NCBI GenBank assembly: GCA_965232895.1
Contig: OZ247430.1
Location: 3,224,001-3,288,000, forward strand
From: Bin87 sp965232895
GTDB lineage: Bacteria; Chloroflexota; Dehalococcoidia; Lucifugimonadales; UBA3495
Reading direction: 5' to 3'
Length of the DNA: 64,000 nucleotides
How positions within the stretch are numbered: position 1 is the stretch's first letter; every line of letters starts with the position of its first letter. The position numbers were made by a program, and so were the translations under genes. This document shows, one piece after another, positions 7,827 through 16,313 of this stretch. The notes under the pieces are model-generated. The model was not told the origin of the DNA and made no database searches. It saw only the letters and a list, made by a program, of their open reading frames with translations.

Positions 7827-8936
7827 ATGGCCAAGATGGAAATCGGACTGTATGACGTGCTGGACCAGGCGCAGATGGAATCCCATGCCTTGGCCGCTGA
7901 CGTATATGACGAACACATCCGCGGGGCTCAGGAAGCGGAGCAGATGGGATACAAGTACTACTTCTCCATCGAGCACCAGAGTTCCGACGTCAGTTTCCTC
8001 AGTTCGCCCAGCGTGTATCTGACGGCGCTGGCCCGGGCCACCAGCGCGATCCGGTTCGGGGTGATGATCTACCAGCTGCCCTTCCACCATCCGGTGCGGC
8101 TCGCTGAAGAGGTGGCCATGCTGGACCACCTGTCACGCGGACGGGTTGAGTTCGGCGCTGGCACGGGCGTCACCAGCCACGAATTCCTGCGGTGGAAGGT
8201 GGACTTCGACCTACGACGGGACATCAGCCAGGAAGCGCTGGACATCATCCTGATGGCGTGGACCGATGGCAGCGTGACCTACGACGGCAAATTTTTCCAG
8301 TTCGACGAGGCGCTGAGTACGCCGGAGCCATTCCAGAAACCGCATCCGCCGGTGTGGTTCGGGGCCCACAGCGCGGCCAGTTTCGAGTACGCCGCCAGGA
8401 AGAACTTCCACGTCTCCCAGAACATCGATACGGACCAGGTAATCGCGAACAAATTCGACACCTGGCGCAGTCTGTGGCAGGCCGAAGGTCACGCGACGCC
8501 GATGCCCAAGACTTTCCTGACCCGTCACGTCCACGTGGCCGAAACCGACGAGAAGGCACGCGAGCAGGCCGAGCCGCATCTGGCCACGGCCGCGCACCCG
8601 GAGGCAGTTCCAGCCGGCAAGGGCCGCGACTACATCGGCGCCACGCGCATCGGATACGGACCGCACGGTATGCGCGGGGACGATCCGGGTACGCCGGAGC
8701 GGGCGGAGTTGCGGCGGACCTTCCGCGAGCGCGCCCAGTCCTACGACTTCTGGATCGACAACGGCATCGCCCTGGTGGGCAGCCCCGAGACCGTGGCGAA
8801 ACGCCTGGAAGAACAGCGCCAACTGATCGGACACGACATCTTCTGCGCGCGTCACCTGTTTGGCTACATCGACCCTGACGCGGCCAAACAATCCATCAGG
8901 CTGTTTGCCGAGGAAGTTATGCCGGCTTTCACCTAG
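7827..8936 (+). CDS. Luciferase-like (LLM class) flavin-dependent monooxygenase
   Basis: A 369-residue member of the bacterial luciferase-like superfamily, which uses FMN or F420 in a TIM-barrel. ATG 7827 follows GGAGGTTAACCGC. Family features are GAQEAEQMGYKYYFSIEHQ in the first helix region, SPSVYLTALARATSAIRFG, the VRLAEEVAMLDHLSRGRVEF segment and GAGTGVTSHEF. The C-terminus has the usual IALVGSPETVAKRLEEQ. Its stop overlaps the stop of the convergent Rieske gene by 4 nt. This group oxidises or desulfonates small organics; the exact substrate is unknown. Proximity to the ring-hydroxylating oxygenase and diol dehydrogenase suggests a role in catabolism of organic compounds, which is inference. 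Confidence 0.9.
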   Translation: MAKMEIGLYDVLDQAQMESHALAADVYDEHIRGAQEAEQMGYKYYFSIEHQSSDVSFLSSPSVYLTALARATSAIRFGVMIYQLPFHHPVRLAEEVAMLDHLSRGRVEFGAGTGVTSHEFLRWKVDFDLRRDISQEALDIILMAWTDGSVTYDGKFFQFDEALSTPEPFQKPHPPVWFGAHSAASFEYAARKNFHVSQNIDTDQVIANKFDTWRSLWQAEGHATPMPKTFLTRHVHVAETDEKAREQAEPHLATAAHPEAVPAGKGRDYIGATRIGYGPHGMRGDDPGTPERAELRRTFRERAQSYDFWIDNGIALVGSPETVAKRLEEQRQLIGHDIFCARHLFGYIDPDAAKQSIRLFAEEVMPAFT

Positions 8937-10381
8937 ACCCGGCGCAGCAGTTCTTCCTCCAGGCGGTCGGCGTCAAAGGCCTGGGCAGTGGCCGCAACTT
9001 TCAGATCGCCTTCGCGAACCATGCGCTCAGCTTCGGTTTCGTCCATGACCTCGGGCAGCGCTTCTTCGCGTTCCCGCTGGCGGATCACGTCGCGGTTGTG
9101 CTCCACGAAAAGGCGGCGCATGGCGACGACCACCGAGTCGGTTGAGGACAGATACTCGGGCATGTGGTACTGGGTGTACTTCTCCGCGTCGTAGTCCTGG
9201 TTGCGGAAGTTGAAGTTGAGCTCCCAGTTGCGGTAAGGCCAGGTGGTGGCGCTCACGACACGGCGCAAGAGGCTGGGCGTCTTCTCGTACCGCTCGACGT
9301 TGAGGTAGACCATGCGGGTCAGGTTCTCCTCGACCGGCACTGGCCAGCGGGTGCTGCGGAAGTAGCGGTTGTTGCCGCCGGTGCGGGACATGCCGGGCAG
9401 GCGGGTCCCGTTCCACTCGTTGACATCGGGCGTGTTGGCCGCGGAAGCGCGGCGGTACTGGGGATCCTGTCCCCGGCGCCTGGCCTTCCAGTCGAAGAAC
9501 CAGGTCCAGGCGAGCCGCCAGCGGTGCAGAGGCCAGACGCCGTCCACGCCGGGGTAATACATCTGGTACGGGATGTTGCCGTCCTCGTCGTAGTAATACC
9601 GTTCGGTGTGGGCCTTGCCGCTGCCCGGGCGGTAGTGGACGTTCTTATTGTTGACCAGGTTCACGCGATAACCCAACGGGGTGCGCGGCCGTCCGCCGAC
9701 CCGGCTGCCGAGCATCCGCAGGGCGTTCCGGTGAACCATGAAGGCGTTGTGCGCGTCCATGGTGTTCTCAAGCACGAGCACCCAGTTGCAGTCGAACATG
9801 GTGAAGGACGGGCGGCAGATGTTGTGCTCCTCGAACATTTCCGGCGGGATGTCCTCCTCCGGAGCGACGGGCTCACCCTCGCCCATCCACACGAACACCA
9901 TCCCCTTGAGGGTCACCGTGGGGAACTTGCGGGCCTTCATGCCGGGCGCGCCGGCCATCTTGGAGTCAGGTCCCTCGGTGAGAAAAGCCACGCAGTTGCC
10001 GTCGCCGTCGAAAGTGGCTCCGTGGTACGGACAAGTGAGGAACCCCTCGAAATAACAGCGACCCATGGACAGATAAACGGCGCGGTGGGGGCACCAGTCG
10101 AGCAACCCCTGAACCTCGCCATCTTTGTCCTTGAAGAAGACAACGTCGGCGCCGAGCATCCGCAGCATGGTGGGCTGGTTCTTCTTGACGTCCCTGGCCG
10201 GCAATGCCGGGTACCAATACTCGCGGAACCCGTTGGGAGGGATGCGGCTCCGCCGATCCCGGGGGTTATCCGGCGTCTGGAATGGAGGGGTCGAATCGTA
10301 ACCCTGGGTACCCCGGCGCATTTTCTTGTAGCCGCCGGGGTATCCGGAAAGTGGCTTTAGCAAGAGGCGTTTCAGTCCCAT
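8933..10381 (-). CDS. Rieske non-heme iron oxygenase, large subunit
   Basis: A 482-residue protein from ATG 10381 (MGLKRLLLKPLSG), with GGAGGCAGCGAAA just upstream; an in-frame ATG 36 nt earlier is less likely. The Rieske [2Fe-2S] site is C97-x-H99 and C117-x2-H120 (WCPHRAVY and TCPYHG). The catalytic domain has the mononuclear iron motif ENTMDAHNAFMVHRNALRM. This is the pattern of phthalate-dioxygenase/KshA-like single-component alpha subunits; no beta subunit, ferredoxin or reductase is adjacent. It lies downstream of the BenD-like dehydrogenase gene on the same strand, with a hairpin between them. Together they suggest oxygenation of an aromatic or alicyclic ring followed by diol oxidation. 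Confidence 0.9.
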   Translation of the reverse strand: MGLKRLLLKPLSGYPGGYKKMRRGTQGYDSTPPFQTPDNPRDRRSRIPPNGFREYWYPALPARDVKKNQPTMLRMLGADVVFFKDKDGEVQGLLDWCPHRAVYLSMGRCYFEGFLTCPYHGATFDGDGNCVAFLTEGPDSKMAGAPGMKARKFPTVTLKGMVFVWMGEGEPVAPEEDIPPEMFEEHNICRPSFTMFDCNWVLVLENTMDAHNAFMVHRNALRMLGSRVGGRPRTPLGYRVNLVNNKNVHYRPGSGKAHTERYYYDEDGNIPYQMYYPGVDGVWPLHRWRLAWTWFFDWKARRRGQDPQYRRASAANTPDVNEWNGTRLPGMSRTGGNNRYFRSTRWPVPVEENLTRMVYLNVERYEKTPSLLRRVVSATTWPYRNWELNFNFRNQDYDAEKYTQYHMPEYLSSTDSVVVAMRRLFVEHNRDVIRQREREEALPEVMDETEAERMVREGDLKVAATAQAFDADRLEEELLRRV

Positions 10382-10482
10382 TTTCGCTGCCTCCGTCTCG
10401 ACGCACGATGGATTCACGCCATATTAGCAGAACCGTCAATGGCCGGAGCGAACATCAATCCGGGCAATGGGTCTAAAACCAG

Positions 10483-10509
10483 GCCGGGGCAGTGATCATT
10501 CGCCCCGGC
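10483..10509 (-). terminator. Hairpin after the BenD-like gene, probable weak terminator
   Basis: GCCGGGGC and GCCCCGGC pair around an 11-nt loop; on the minus strand the stem is followed by CTGGTTTTAG, a short T-run. Confidence 0.5.
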
Positions 10510-10535
10510 AGTCTGCGGACCAGGGGGAGGCAAAC

Positions 10536-11375
10536 CTAGAATGGGTAGGGCTGACCGCCACCCACCGCCAGCACCTGCCCGGTGATGTAGGAGGCGTCGC
10601 GGGAAGCCAGGAAGGCGATGGCCGCAGCCTGCTCGTCAGCCGCGCCGCGCCGGCCCATGGGGATTTCCGAGTTGCGGGTTGCCGAGCGGTACTCGTCCTG
10701 GGCGGCGCGTTCGCTGGCCGGCAGCTCCGGGGGAATGATCCCAACGCCATAATCGCGCGGGGTCACCCGATCGTCCGCGGCGGTTCCGCTGGGAGCTACG
10801 CAGTTGACTCGGATGCCCAAATCGGCGACCTCGCGCGCCAATGAGGTGGTCAGGCCAATCTGACCCGCCTTGGCCGCAGCGTAGGGAACGCGGAAGCGGC
10901 CGGTCACGGCGTGGGTGGCGATGTTGACGATGGCGCCGGAGCCCTGTTCGATCATGTACGGCAGCGCGGCCCGGCAGCACCACATCGCGGTCCAGAAGCT
11001 TCGGTTCATCTCCGCCTGGATCTGGTCCGGGGTGTAGTACTGCAACGATTGAAACCAGATGGTGCCGCCCGCGATGTTGGCGACCACGTCGATCCTGCCG
11101 AAGGCGTCATTGGCCCGGGCCATGAGGGCCTCGGCGTTCTCCCATTGGGATAGGTCGCCGATGGAAACTTCGCATGCGCTGCCGAAATCCCGGATCTCGT
11201 CGCGGACGCGTTCGGAGGTTTCCGCGACCATGTCGCCGATGACGATTGACGCCCCTTCCTGGGCCAGGCGACGCGCAGTAGCCGATCCGATCCCCTGCCC
11301 GCCTCCGGTTACGACGGCAACTTGCCCTTCAAAGCGCCGGGCGCCGGCGGCTTTGGGGTCCAACACATCGGCCAT
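10536..11375 (-). CDS. BenD/XylL-like dihydrodiol dehydrogenase (SDR)
   Basis: A 279-residue classical short-chain dehydrogenase. The nucleotide-binding motif is TGGGQGIG near residue 24, followed by YAAAK in the active site. Several stretches match the BenD group (1,6-dihydroxycyclohexa-2,4-diene-1-carboxylate dehydrogenase) closely: IAGGTIWFQSL, MWCCRAALPYMIEQGSGAIV, RVPYAAAKAG, DEQAAAIAFLASRDASYITG and VLAVGGGQPYPF. That enzyme re-aromatises cis-diols formed by a Rieske dioxygenase, and a Rieske oxygenase gene follows downstream. The usual catalytic Ser appears to be Thr (IATHAVTG). The gene sits 54 nt after the 108-residue protein and so may be the tail of the second DUF1800-DUF1501-NHL operon. 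Confidence 0.85.
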   Translation of the reverse strand: MADVLDPKAAGARRFEGQVAVVTGGGQGIGSATARRLAQEGASIVIGDMVAETSERVRDEIRDFGSACEVSIGDLSQWENAEALMARANDAFGRIDVVANIAGGTIWFQSLQYYTPDQIQAEMNRSFWTAMWCCRAALPYMIEQGSGAIVNIATHAVTGRFRVPYAAAKAGQIGLTTSLAREVADLGIRVNCVAPSGTAADDRVTPRDYGVGIIPPELPASERAAQDEYRSATRNSEIPMGRRGAADEQAAAIAFLASRDASYITGQVLAVGGGQPYPF

Positions 11376-11429
11376 GGGAGGATCGCTCAGATCGGCGTCA
11401 GAAACAGGGCAGGTAAACGGCGGGAAGCG

Positions 11430-11756
11430 TCAACTCGGCGTGACGTCTGCGCTGGAGAAGAACTGCTTGTCCAGATCCGGATCGGCCACGCCCAGGAGGC
11501 CGTTGGTGTAGAGGCGGCAGGACCTCAGCCAAAGCACCAGGATGGCGTTGTTGACATACATTTGCGGGAGCTCGCGCCCGTGCTCCATGCGAGCGTGGGC
11601 GCGAATTCCCGCTTCAAAAAACTGCTCCAGAAACGGCGTGGGCTCGTTGTCCAGCGCGCACGCCTCCAGGATTTCAGGGGGCGCCTCCCGGCAAAGCATG
11701 CCGGGAGATACCTCCGCCATCCGAACGTATTCGGGTTCCTGCTCCTGGGTAATCAC
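11430..11756 (-). CDS. Hypothetical 108-residue protein coupled to the NHL gene
   Basis: GTG 11756 lies 6 nt after the stop of the NHL-propeller gene, suggesting translational coupling. The product is acidic and helical (MLCREAPPEILEACALDNEP, FLEQFFEAGIRAHARMEH, VNNAILVLWLRSCRLYTNGL) with three cysteines and no signal peptide or membrane segment. No family is recognised. Being locked between the propeller and the dehydrogenase genes suggests it belongs to the DUF1800-DUF1501-NHL system; whether the first cassette has a homologue cannot be seen because it lies beyond the left edge. Confidence 0.65.
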   Translation of the reverse strand: MITQEQEPEYVRMAEVSPGMLCREAPPEILEACALDNEPTPFLEQFFEAGIRAHARMEHGRELPQMYVNNAILVLWLRSCRLYTNGLLGVADPDLDKQFFSSADVTPS

Positions 11757-11762
11757 GGATCA

Positions 11763-12827
11763 TCACAGGTTCATCTGCGGAACCATGTAATTTTCCATCT
11801 TGTTGTAGATCTGGAGCCGGCTGCGCTGGGCGTCCAGCACCACCAGCCGACCGGTATTCTCGTCGAAGTGGACGTCGGTGGGCAGGGCGAAACGCCACTC
11901 GGACTCGGTGGTGGGCACTTCCCGGCGGCGCTTCAGGTAGTCGGCATTGGCTACAACGGTCATGTCCGCCCACTTGCTCAGCCACTGGGCGTCGCCGATG
12001 AGCGATATGATGAAGCTGCCGTCGCTATCAAAAACGTGGACCTTGCCCGCGTGCATGCCGTTGTCGCTCCAGTCAGCGACGTACACGTCGCCGGTGTGGT
12101 CAACGGTGACCTTCACGGGAAGGTGCATCTGGCCACGCTTCGTGCCCGGCTCGCCGAACTGCATGAGCCACTCGCCATCGGCGGTGAATTTTTGCACCCG
12201 ATGGTTCCGGTGGTCGGCCACGTACACCGACCCGTCCCGCCGGTCCACGGTGATGCCCCACGGGGAGTTGAACTCGCCGTTGCCCTCGCCCAGGGAGCCC
12301 CAACTGGTCACAAAAGCGCCGTCGGCAGTGAACTTGCGGACCTCGTGGCCGCGGCCATCGGTCAGGTAGAGGTTGCCGTCAGCGTCGACCGCCAGGCTGG
12401 AGGTGCCATGCTCCTTGCCGTCGTCGGCGGGAACGGCGCTCCACCGCTTGATGAAGGTGCCGTCCTTCTCGAACTCCGACACCATGTTCATCCATTCGTC
12501 GGCCACGTAGATGTGTCCGTTGGGGGCGAGAACCATGCCGGAGGGCCAGATGAACTCGCCTTCCCGGTCGCCGTACTTACCGAACTCGCCGGTGAATTCC
12601 TCGTCGCCCTCATTGTCGCCCAGGTCAATGATGCTGACCCGAGCGCCGTAGGCGAGCCGGTTCCACGGCACGTTGGAAATGCCTTCGATTCCGCGGTTCA
12701 GCACATAAACCGTGTTTCCCTCGAAGGCCATGGAAGTGGGCTGGCTGAAGCCCATGCCGGACGCTGCGCCCCGGCCAACCGAGTGGCTGTAGTCGTACAC
12801 TCGGCCCTTGGCTATTTGCGTAAGCAT
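11763..12827 (-). CDS. NHL-repeat beta-propeller protein (cassette 2)
   Basis: A 354-residue protein made almost wholly of NHL blades. Repeated blade signatures are NGHIYVADEWMNMVSEFEKDG, GNLYLTDGRGHEVRKFTADG, GSVYVADHRNHRVQKFTADG and GDVYVADWSDNGMHAGKV, each preceded by GEF/GQM-type loops (for example GSLGEGNGEFNSPWG). ATG 12827 follows GCAGG. No signal peptide or anchor is seen, unlike most periplasmic NHL proteins. It is homologous to the truncated propeller at 1-496. It lies downstream of DUF1501 and is followed 6 nt later by the 108-residue gene. Its role in the system, as scaffold or lyase, is unknown. Confidence 0.85.
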   Translation of the reverse strand: MLTQIAKGRVYDYSHSVGRGAASGMGFSQPTSMAFEGNTVYVLNRGIEGISNVPWNRLAYGARVSIIDLGDNEGDEEFTGEFGKYGDREGEFIWPSGMVLAPNGHIYVADEWMNMVSEFEKDGTFIKRWSAVPADDGKEHGTSSLAVDADGNLYLTDGRGHEVRKFTADGAFVTSWGSLGEGNGEFNSPWGITVDRRDGSVYVADHRNHRVQKFTADGEWLMQFGEPGTKRGQMHLPVKVTVDHTGDVYVADWSDNGMHAGKVHVFDSDGSFIISLIGDAQWLSKWADMTVVANADYLKRRREVPTTESEWRFALPTDVHFDENTGRLVVLDAQRSRLQIYNKMENYMVPQMNL

Positions 12828-12898
12828 ATTTTTACCTGCTCGTTGACTGTGTGTCTTGGTCAGTACGTCCGGGAGTCATCCCCGGCCGTCCATAACTG

Positions 12899-12930
12899 CG
12901 GGGCCAGCAGATTCAAACCCACTGGCCCCG
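12899..12930 (-). other. Intercistronic hairpin between DUF1501 and NHL genes (cassette 2)
   Basis: CGGGGCCAG and CTGGCCCCG form a 9-bp stem with a 14-nt loop; no T-tract follows. It parallels the hairpin at 553-575 in the first cassette. Confidence 0.45.
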
Positions 12931-12978
12931 GTCGGTTCTGCCAATCAGCGTGTCCCGTCGACCGGAACCCGTGATCCC

Positions 12979-14106
12979 CTAGACAAACGCGACTTTCTCG
13001 AAAGTCCCGCTGACGATGGGGTTGGCGTCCAGGCCCATCCAGTTTTCCAGGATGGTGGAGTAGACGCTGCGGAAGTCGGTGCCGGGAACCAGGTCGCCCT
13101 GTTCCAGGTCCTCGGGCTTCGAGGACGGGTACTGACCGTACTCGCCACCCTGGATCGGGTCGCCCATAACCATGACCAGGCCGGCGGCGCCGTGGTCGGT
13201 CCCGCTGCCATTGTCGTGGACGCGGCGACCAAACTCGGAGAACATCATCAGTATGACGTTGTCGCTGGCGTTGTTCTCGCGCAGGTCGTCAAAGAAGCTG
13301 GACACCGCGGCGGAAACGTCCCGCCACAGGCCGTCGTGCATGCCAACCTGGTTGGAGTGACTGTCGAAGCTGCCGTGGTCGCAGTAGAGTACGCGGGAGC
13401 CGAGGTCAGCCTGGTGCACCTGGGAGATGCCCTTCAGCTTGCGGGCGATGGGAGTGTCAGGATACTCGACCGAGCTGCTGTACTGCTCGGGGGCGACCTT
13501 CAGGATGTCGGCAGCCTTGAGACCGTCGAGGCCGGTCTGTCCCAGGTAGTCCATGACAAAGCCGTTGCCAATGGTGGGCGAGTACAACCGAGTGAAGCGG
13601 TCAATGATCTTGTCCCGCTGGATCTCTTCCTGGATGCTGGTCAGCATCCCGAAGTTCTCCAGGTCGTCCACGCAGGCGACGGGAACGCCGGGCAGAGCCA
13701 GGGCGCGAGGCAGGCTCGGGCCGAAACTGACGGCGGTGACCACGTTTTCCTTGTTGGGGTCCATGTCGCGGGCCGCGCGACCCAGCCAGCCTTCGGTTCC
13801 CAGCTTGTCCGGCTCACAGGTGTGCCAGATGTCCATGCTGCGGAAATGGCTGCGCGGGCTGTTGGCATAGCCGACGCCGTGGATGATGGCCATGTCGCCG
13901 GAATCCCAGAAACGACGCAGCGGCGCCAGTTCGGGGTGCAAGCCGATGCTGTCGTTGAGCTTGAGGATCCGCTCGTCCGGCACGCCAACCACCGGGCGCT
14001 TGTCGCGGTAGAGGGGCTCGGCGTGAGGAATTACGGTGTTCATGTAGTCATTGCCACCGGTCAGCTGCAACACCACCAGGACCGGATCTTTCTTGGTTGA
14101 GGTCAT
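12979..14106 (-). CDS. DUF1501 family protein (cassette 2)
   Basis: A 375-residue DUF1501 protein starting at ATG 14106 with GAGGAG upstream. Landmarks are KKDPVLVVLQLTGGNDYMNT, SFRSMDIWHT-type segment (HFRSMDIWHTCEPDKL), HGSFDSHSNQ, and the metal-site-like FSEFGRRVHDNGSGTDHGAAG. As in the other copy there is no Tat or Sec signal. The two copies share gene order and starting point but are clearly diverged. It is preceded on the same strand by DUF1800 (92-nt gap) and followed by the NHL gene. Confidence 0.88.
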   Translation of the reverse strand: MTSTKKDPVLVVLQLTGGNDYMNTVIPHAEPLYRDKRPVVGVPDERILKLNDSIGLHPELAPLRRFWDSGDMAIIHGVGYANSPRSHFRSMDIWHTCEPDKLGTEGWLGRAARDMDPNKENVVTAVSFGPSLPRALALPGVPVACVDDLENFGMLTSIQEEIQRDKIIDRFTRLYSPTIGNGFVMDYLGQTGLDGLKAADILKVAPEQYSSSVEYPDTPIARKLKGISQVHQADLGSRVLYCDHGSFDSHSNQVGMHDGLWRDVSAAVSSFFDDLRENNASDNVILMMFSEFGRRVHDNGSGTDHGAAGLVMVMGDPIQGGEYGQYPSSKPEDLEQGDLVPGTDFRSVYSTILENWMGLDANPIVSGTFEKVAFV

Positions 14107-14198
14107 CTTGTTTGCTCCTCTGGAGTTCGTTCCGCGAGCGCGGAGAGCGAGACGGTCGTTGCGGCGATGCCTAAGGCGGCATCGCCACGTTGGTTGCG

Positions 14199-15602
14199 TC
14201 AGGCGTACTGATAATCGCGCAGCGAAACGATCAACTGCAGCATTTCGGAGATACGCTCCTCGGAGGCGCTGACGTCGGCGTCGGTGGCCCAGGACACGTT
14301 GCCGGAGTTCTGGGCGTGGGAGACCAGCTCCTCGCGGGTGTCAGCGTCGACTTCCAGCGGGCCCATCAGGTCCAGGCAGTTGTCAACCAGAGCGTCCGGG
14401 GTCAAATCGCCCTGGGACTGCATCCGGTTGATCATGGAACGGATACCGGGGCGACTGACGTCGCTGACCATGTCGGCGGTGAAGTTGATGCGGCGCATCA
14501 GGGAGCCGCTATTGATCCATTCGACGCCGGTGTGCCAGCCTTCCACGCTGGGCGGGTTAAGCAGGTCCTGGCCCATGTAGGTGGGCTGGCGGGCCATTTC
14601 GCCCAGACCCGGGCCGGGGAACTCGTAGCCGCCGACCAGGCGCAGAGTGCCGACCACCACTTCGGCGGGGCTCTTCAGGCGGGCGTAGCGGGCGTTCTTG
14701 AAGAAGTCGCTGTTGAACAGGACGCGCAGAACGGCAGTCATGTCACAGCCGGAGTCGATGAACGTGTCGGCCAGCAGATCGATGGCGTCTTCGTCCTTGG
14801 GCGGGATCACCTGCCACGCCGGTACCTGGGCCTCGTCGGCGACGAAGAAGTTGTACAGGTGGCGGGCGACGAAGGTTGCCGTGGCCGGGTGTTCGCAGAC
14901 GATGTTGATGATGTCTTCGCCGTTGAAGTTGCCGCTCTCGCCGAGGAAAGTCTTTTCCCCGTCGTCGTGGTCTTCCGGCAGGTACTGGAACTGCCAGTCG
15001 TGGCGGCCGATGGGGCCGCGCGGCAGCTTGGGCTCGAAGGTCCAGCCGGTGAAGGCGCGGGAAGCCTCGCGGACGTCAACTTCGGTGTAGGTGCCGACGC
15101 CCATGCTGAACAGCTCCAGCAACTCGCGGCCCCAGTTCTCGTTGACGGCGTCGGCGTGGTTCTCAAAGTTGTCCAGCCAGTAGATCATCGCCGGGTTCTT
15201 GGCGACTTCCAGCAGGAGCTCCTTGTAGTTGCCCATGCCCTTTTCGCGGAACAGGGAAACCATGCGGGTAATCTCGTCGTAGTGGTCAACCTTGGACACG
15301 CCGGTGGCGAAAATCTGGTGCCAGAACAGCGCCATCTTCTCTTCCAGCGGCCGCTTGGTGTTGATCATGAAGTGCAGCCATTCGGCCGAACCCATGCCCT
15401 GAATGGTACCCGGGCGCCAGGTCCACGGCTGGTAGCGAACCAGCTCGTACCGGTCAATGGCCGGCTGGCTCTCCGGGTTCAAAAGCTCCTCAACGGTAGC
15501 CTCGTACCCTTTCTCGACGAGCGCTTCCAGTTCGTCACGGGTAGCTCCGAAACCGGCTCGCCGCATCAGATGGGCCATCAAAGCGATGTCCTGAGATGCC
15601 AT
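14199..15602 (-). CDS. DUF1800 family protein (cassette 2)
   Basis: A 467-residue DUF1800 protein. ATG 15602 (MASQDIALMAHLMRRAGFG) is preceded by AGGAGGCAAAACG; an upstream in-frame start at 15629 lies within the untranslated leader of the predicted promoter. Hallmarks are MRRAGFGATRDELEALVEKG, FWHQIFATG, ENWGRELLELFSMGVG, ASRAFTGWTFEP, KTFLGESGNFNGEDIINIV, ATFVARHLYNFFV and NPPSVEGWHTG. It is the first gene of a five- or six-gene minus-strand unit. A strong sigma70-like promoter lies 39 nt upstream and backs onto the divergent histidine-rich protein genes. Confidence 0.88.
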   Translation of the reverse strand: MASQDIALMAHLMRRAGFGATRDELEALVEKGYEATVEELLNPESQPAIDRYELVRYQPWTWRPGTIQGMGSAEWLHFMINTKRPLEEKMALFWHQIFATGVSKVDHYDEITRMVSLFREKGMGNYKELLLEVAKNPAMIYWLDNFENHADAVNENWGRELLELFSMGVGTYTEVDVREASRAFTGWTFEPKLPRGPIGRHDWQFQYLPEDHDDGEKTFLGESGNFNGEDIINIVCEHPATATFVARHLYNFFVADEAQVPAWQVIPPKDEDAIDLLADTFIDSGCDMTAVLRVLFNSDFFKNARYARLKSPAEVVVGTLRLVGGYEFPGPGLGEMARQPTYMGQDLLNPPSVEGWHTGVEWINSGSLMRRINFTADMVSDVSRPGIRSMINRMQSQGDLTPDALVDNCLDLMGPLEVDADTREELVSHAQNSGNVSWATDADVSASEERISEMLQLIVSLRDYQYA

Positions 15603-15640
15603 CGTTTTGCCTCCTGTGTGTGTTGGCATTGGTGTGCGCC

Positions 15641-15670
15641 ATTATCTGCTATGCTTTATCTACCTGTCAA
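15641..15670 (-). promoter_or_regulatory. Strong sigma70-like promoter of DUF1800 cassette 2
   Basis: The minus strand shows TTGACA (15670-15665) and GATAAT (15646-15641) with an 18-nt spacer, giving a leader of about 32 nt before the DUF1800 ATG. It is among the best promoter matches in the window. Confidence 0.7.
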
Positions 15671-15721
15671 CGACAACTGTGCCCACGGCTACCGCCTCAC
15701 CGGCTTTTCAGCACATCAACC

Positions 15722-16222
15722 ATGGCTTCCCAACCAGGCGCGGCGCGGCGCAAATTCGGCGGCTCTGCCACCTCCCTCCGGGCACACGAACCGCCCTCGT
15801 TGGGTTGGATGCTGCTGTTGGCGGTCGCCCTGTTCGCGCTGGCTTTGCCCATTGTGGGCCCCCTTGAGGACCACCACTTCGCTGAACGTGCCCATAATCA
15901 CGACCACATCTACCTGAACGGTAATCCCGTCGGGCACAATCACGCCTATGAAGAGCCCAGCGAACATGCCCATCGGGAATCGGGTCTGGCAATGTCTCCG
16001 GACCACCGGTTTGAAATCGAAAACGACGTGCTGTTCCTCGCGCCGGCCACCACCGGATTGACTCTGGCGGCGCTTAACGCTCCCTGCCATCCGGCCCCAG
16101 AGTCGTTGCGGCCGCCGCCGCCCTCGGGCAGCAGAGGCAACTTGCTGCAACGGTTCTCGCCCGAGTTGACCCGGGCCCGGGGAGTCAGCGTTGCTCCTTC
16201 GCTTCCTCCTCCTATCGTCTGA
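15722..16222 (+). CDS. Histidine-rich single-pass membrane protein
   Basis: A 166-residue frame from ATG 15722 (MASQPGAARRKFGG). Residues about 26-47 form one hydrophobic helix (SLGWMLLLAVALFALALPIV). A histidine cluster follows directly outside the membrane: EDHHFAERAHNHDHIYLNGN and then GHNHAYEEPSEHAHRES. The C-terminal part is proline-rich and ends in PSLPPPIV. No family is recognised. It is followed 91 nt later by a second histidine-rich exported protein. The pair suggests extracytoplasmic binding of a metal such as copper, zinc or nickel. The Shine-Dalgarno is weak and the start is uncertain. Confidence 0.55.
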   Translation: MASQPGAARRKFGGSATSLRAHEPPSLGWMLLLAVALFALALPIVGPLEDHHFAERAHNHDHIYLNGNPVGHNHAYEEPSEHAHRESGLAMSPDHRFEIENDVLFLAPATTGLTLAALNAPCHPAPESLRPPPPSGSRGNLLQRFSPELTRARGVSVAPSLPPPIV

Positions 16223-16313
16223 ATCCTCCCTCGATCCCGTATCAATCTCGGCGCTCACCGGCCACCGCTCGATGCCGACCGGTGCCCGCCCTTCCTGACG
16301 GAGGATTATTTCC

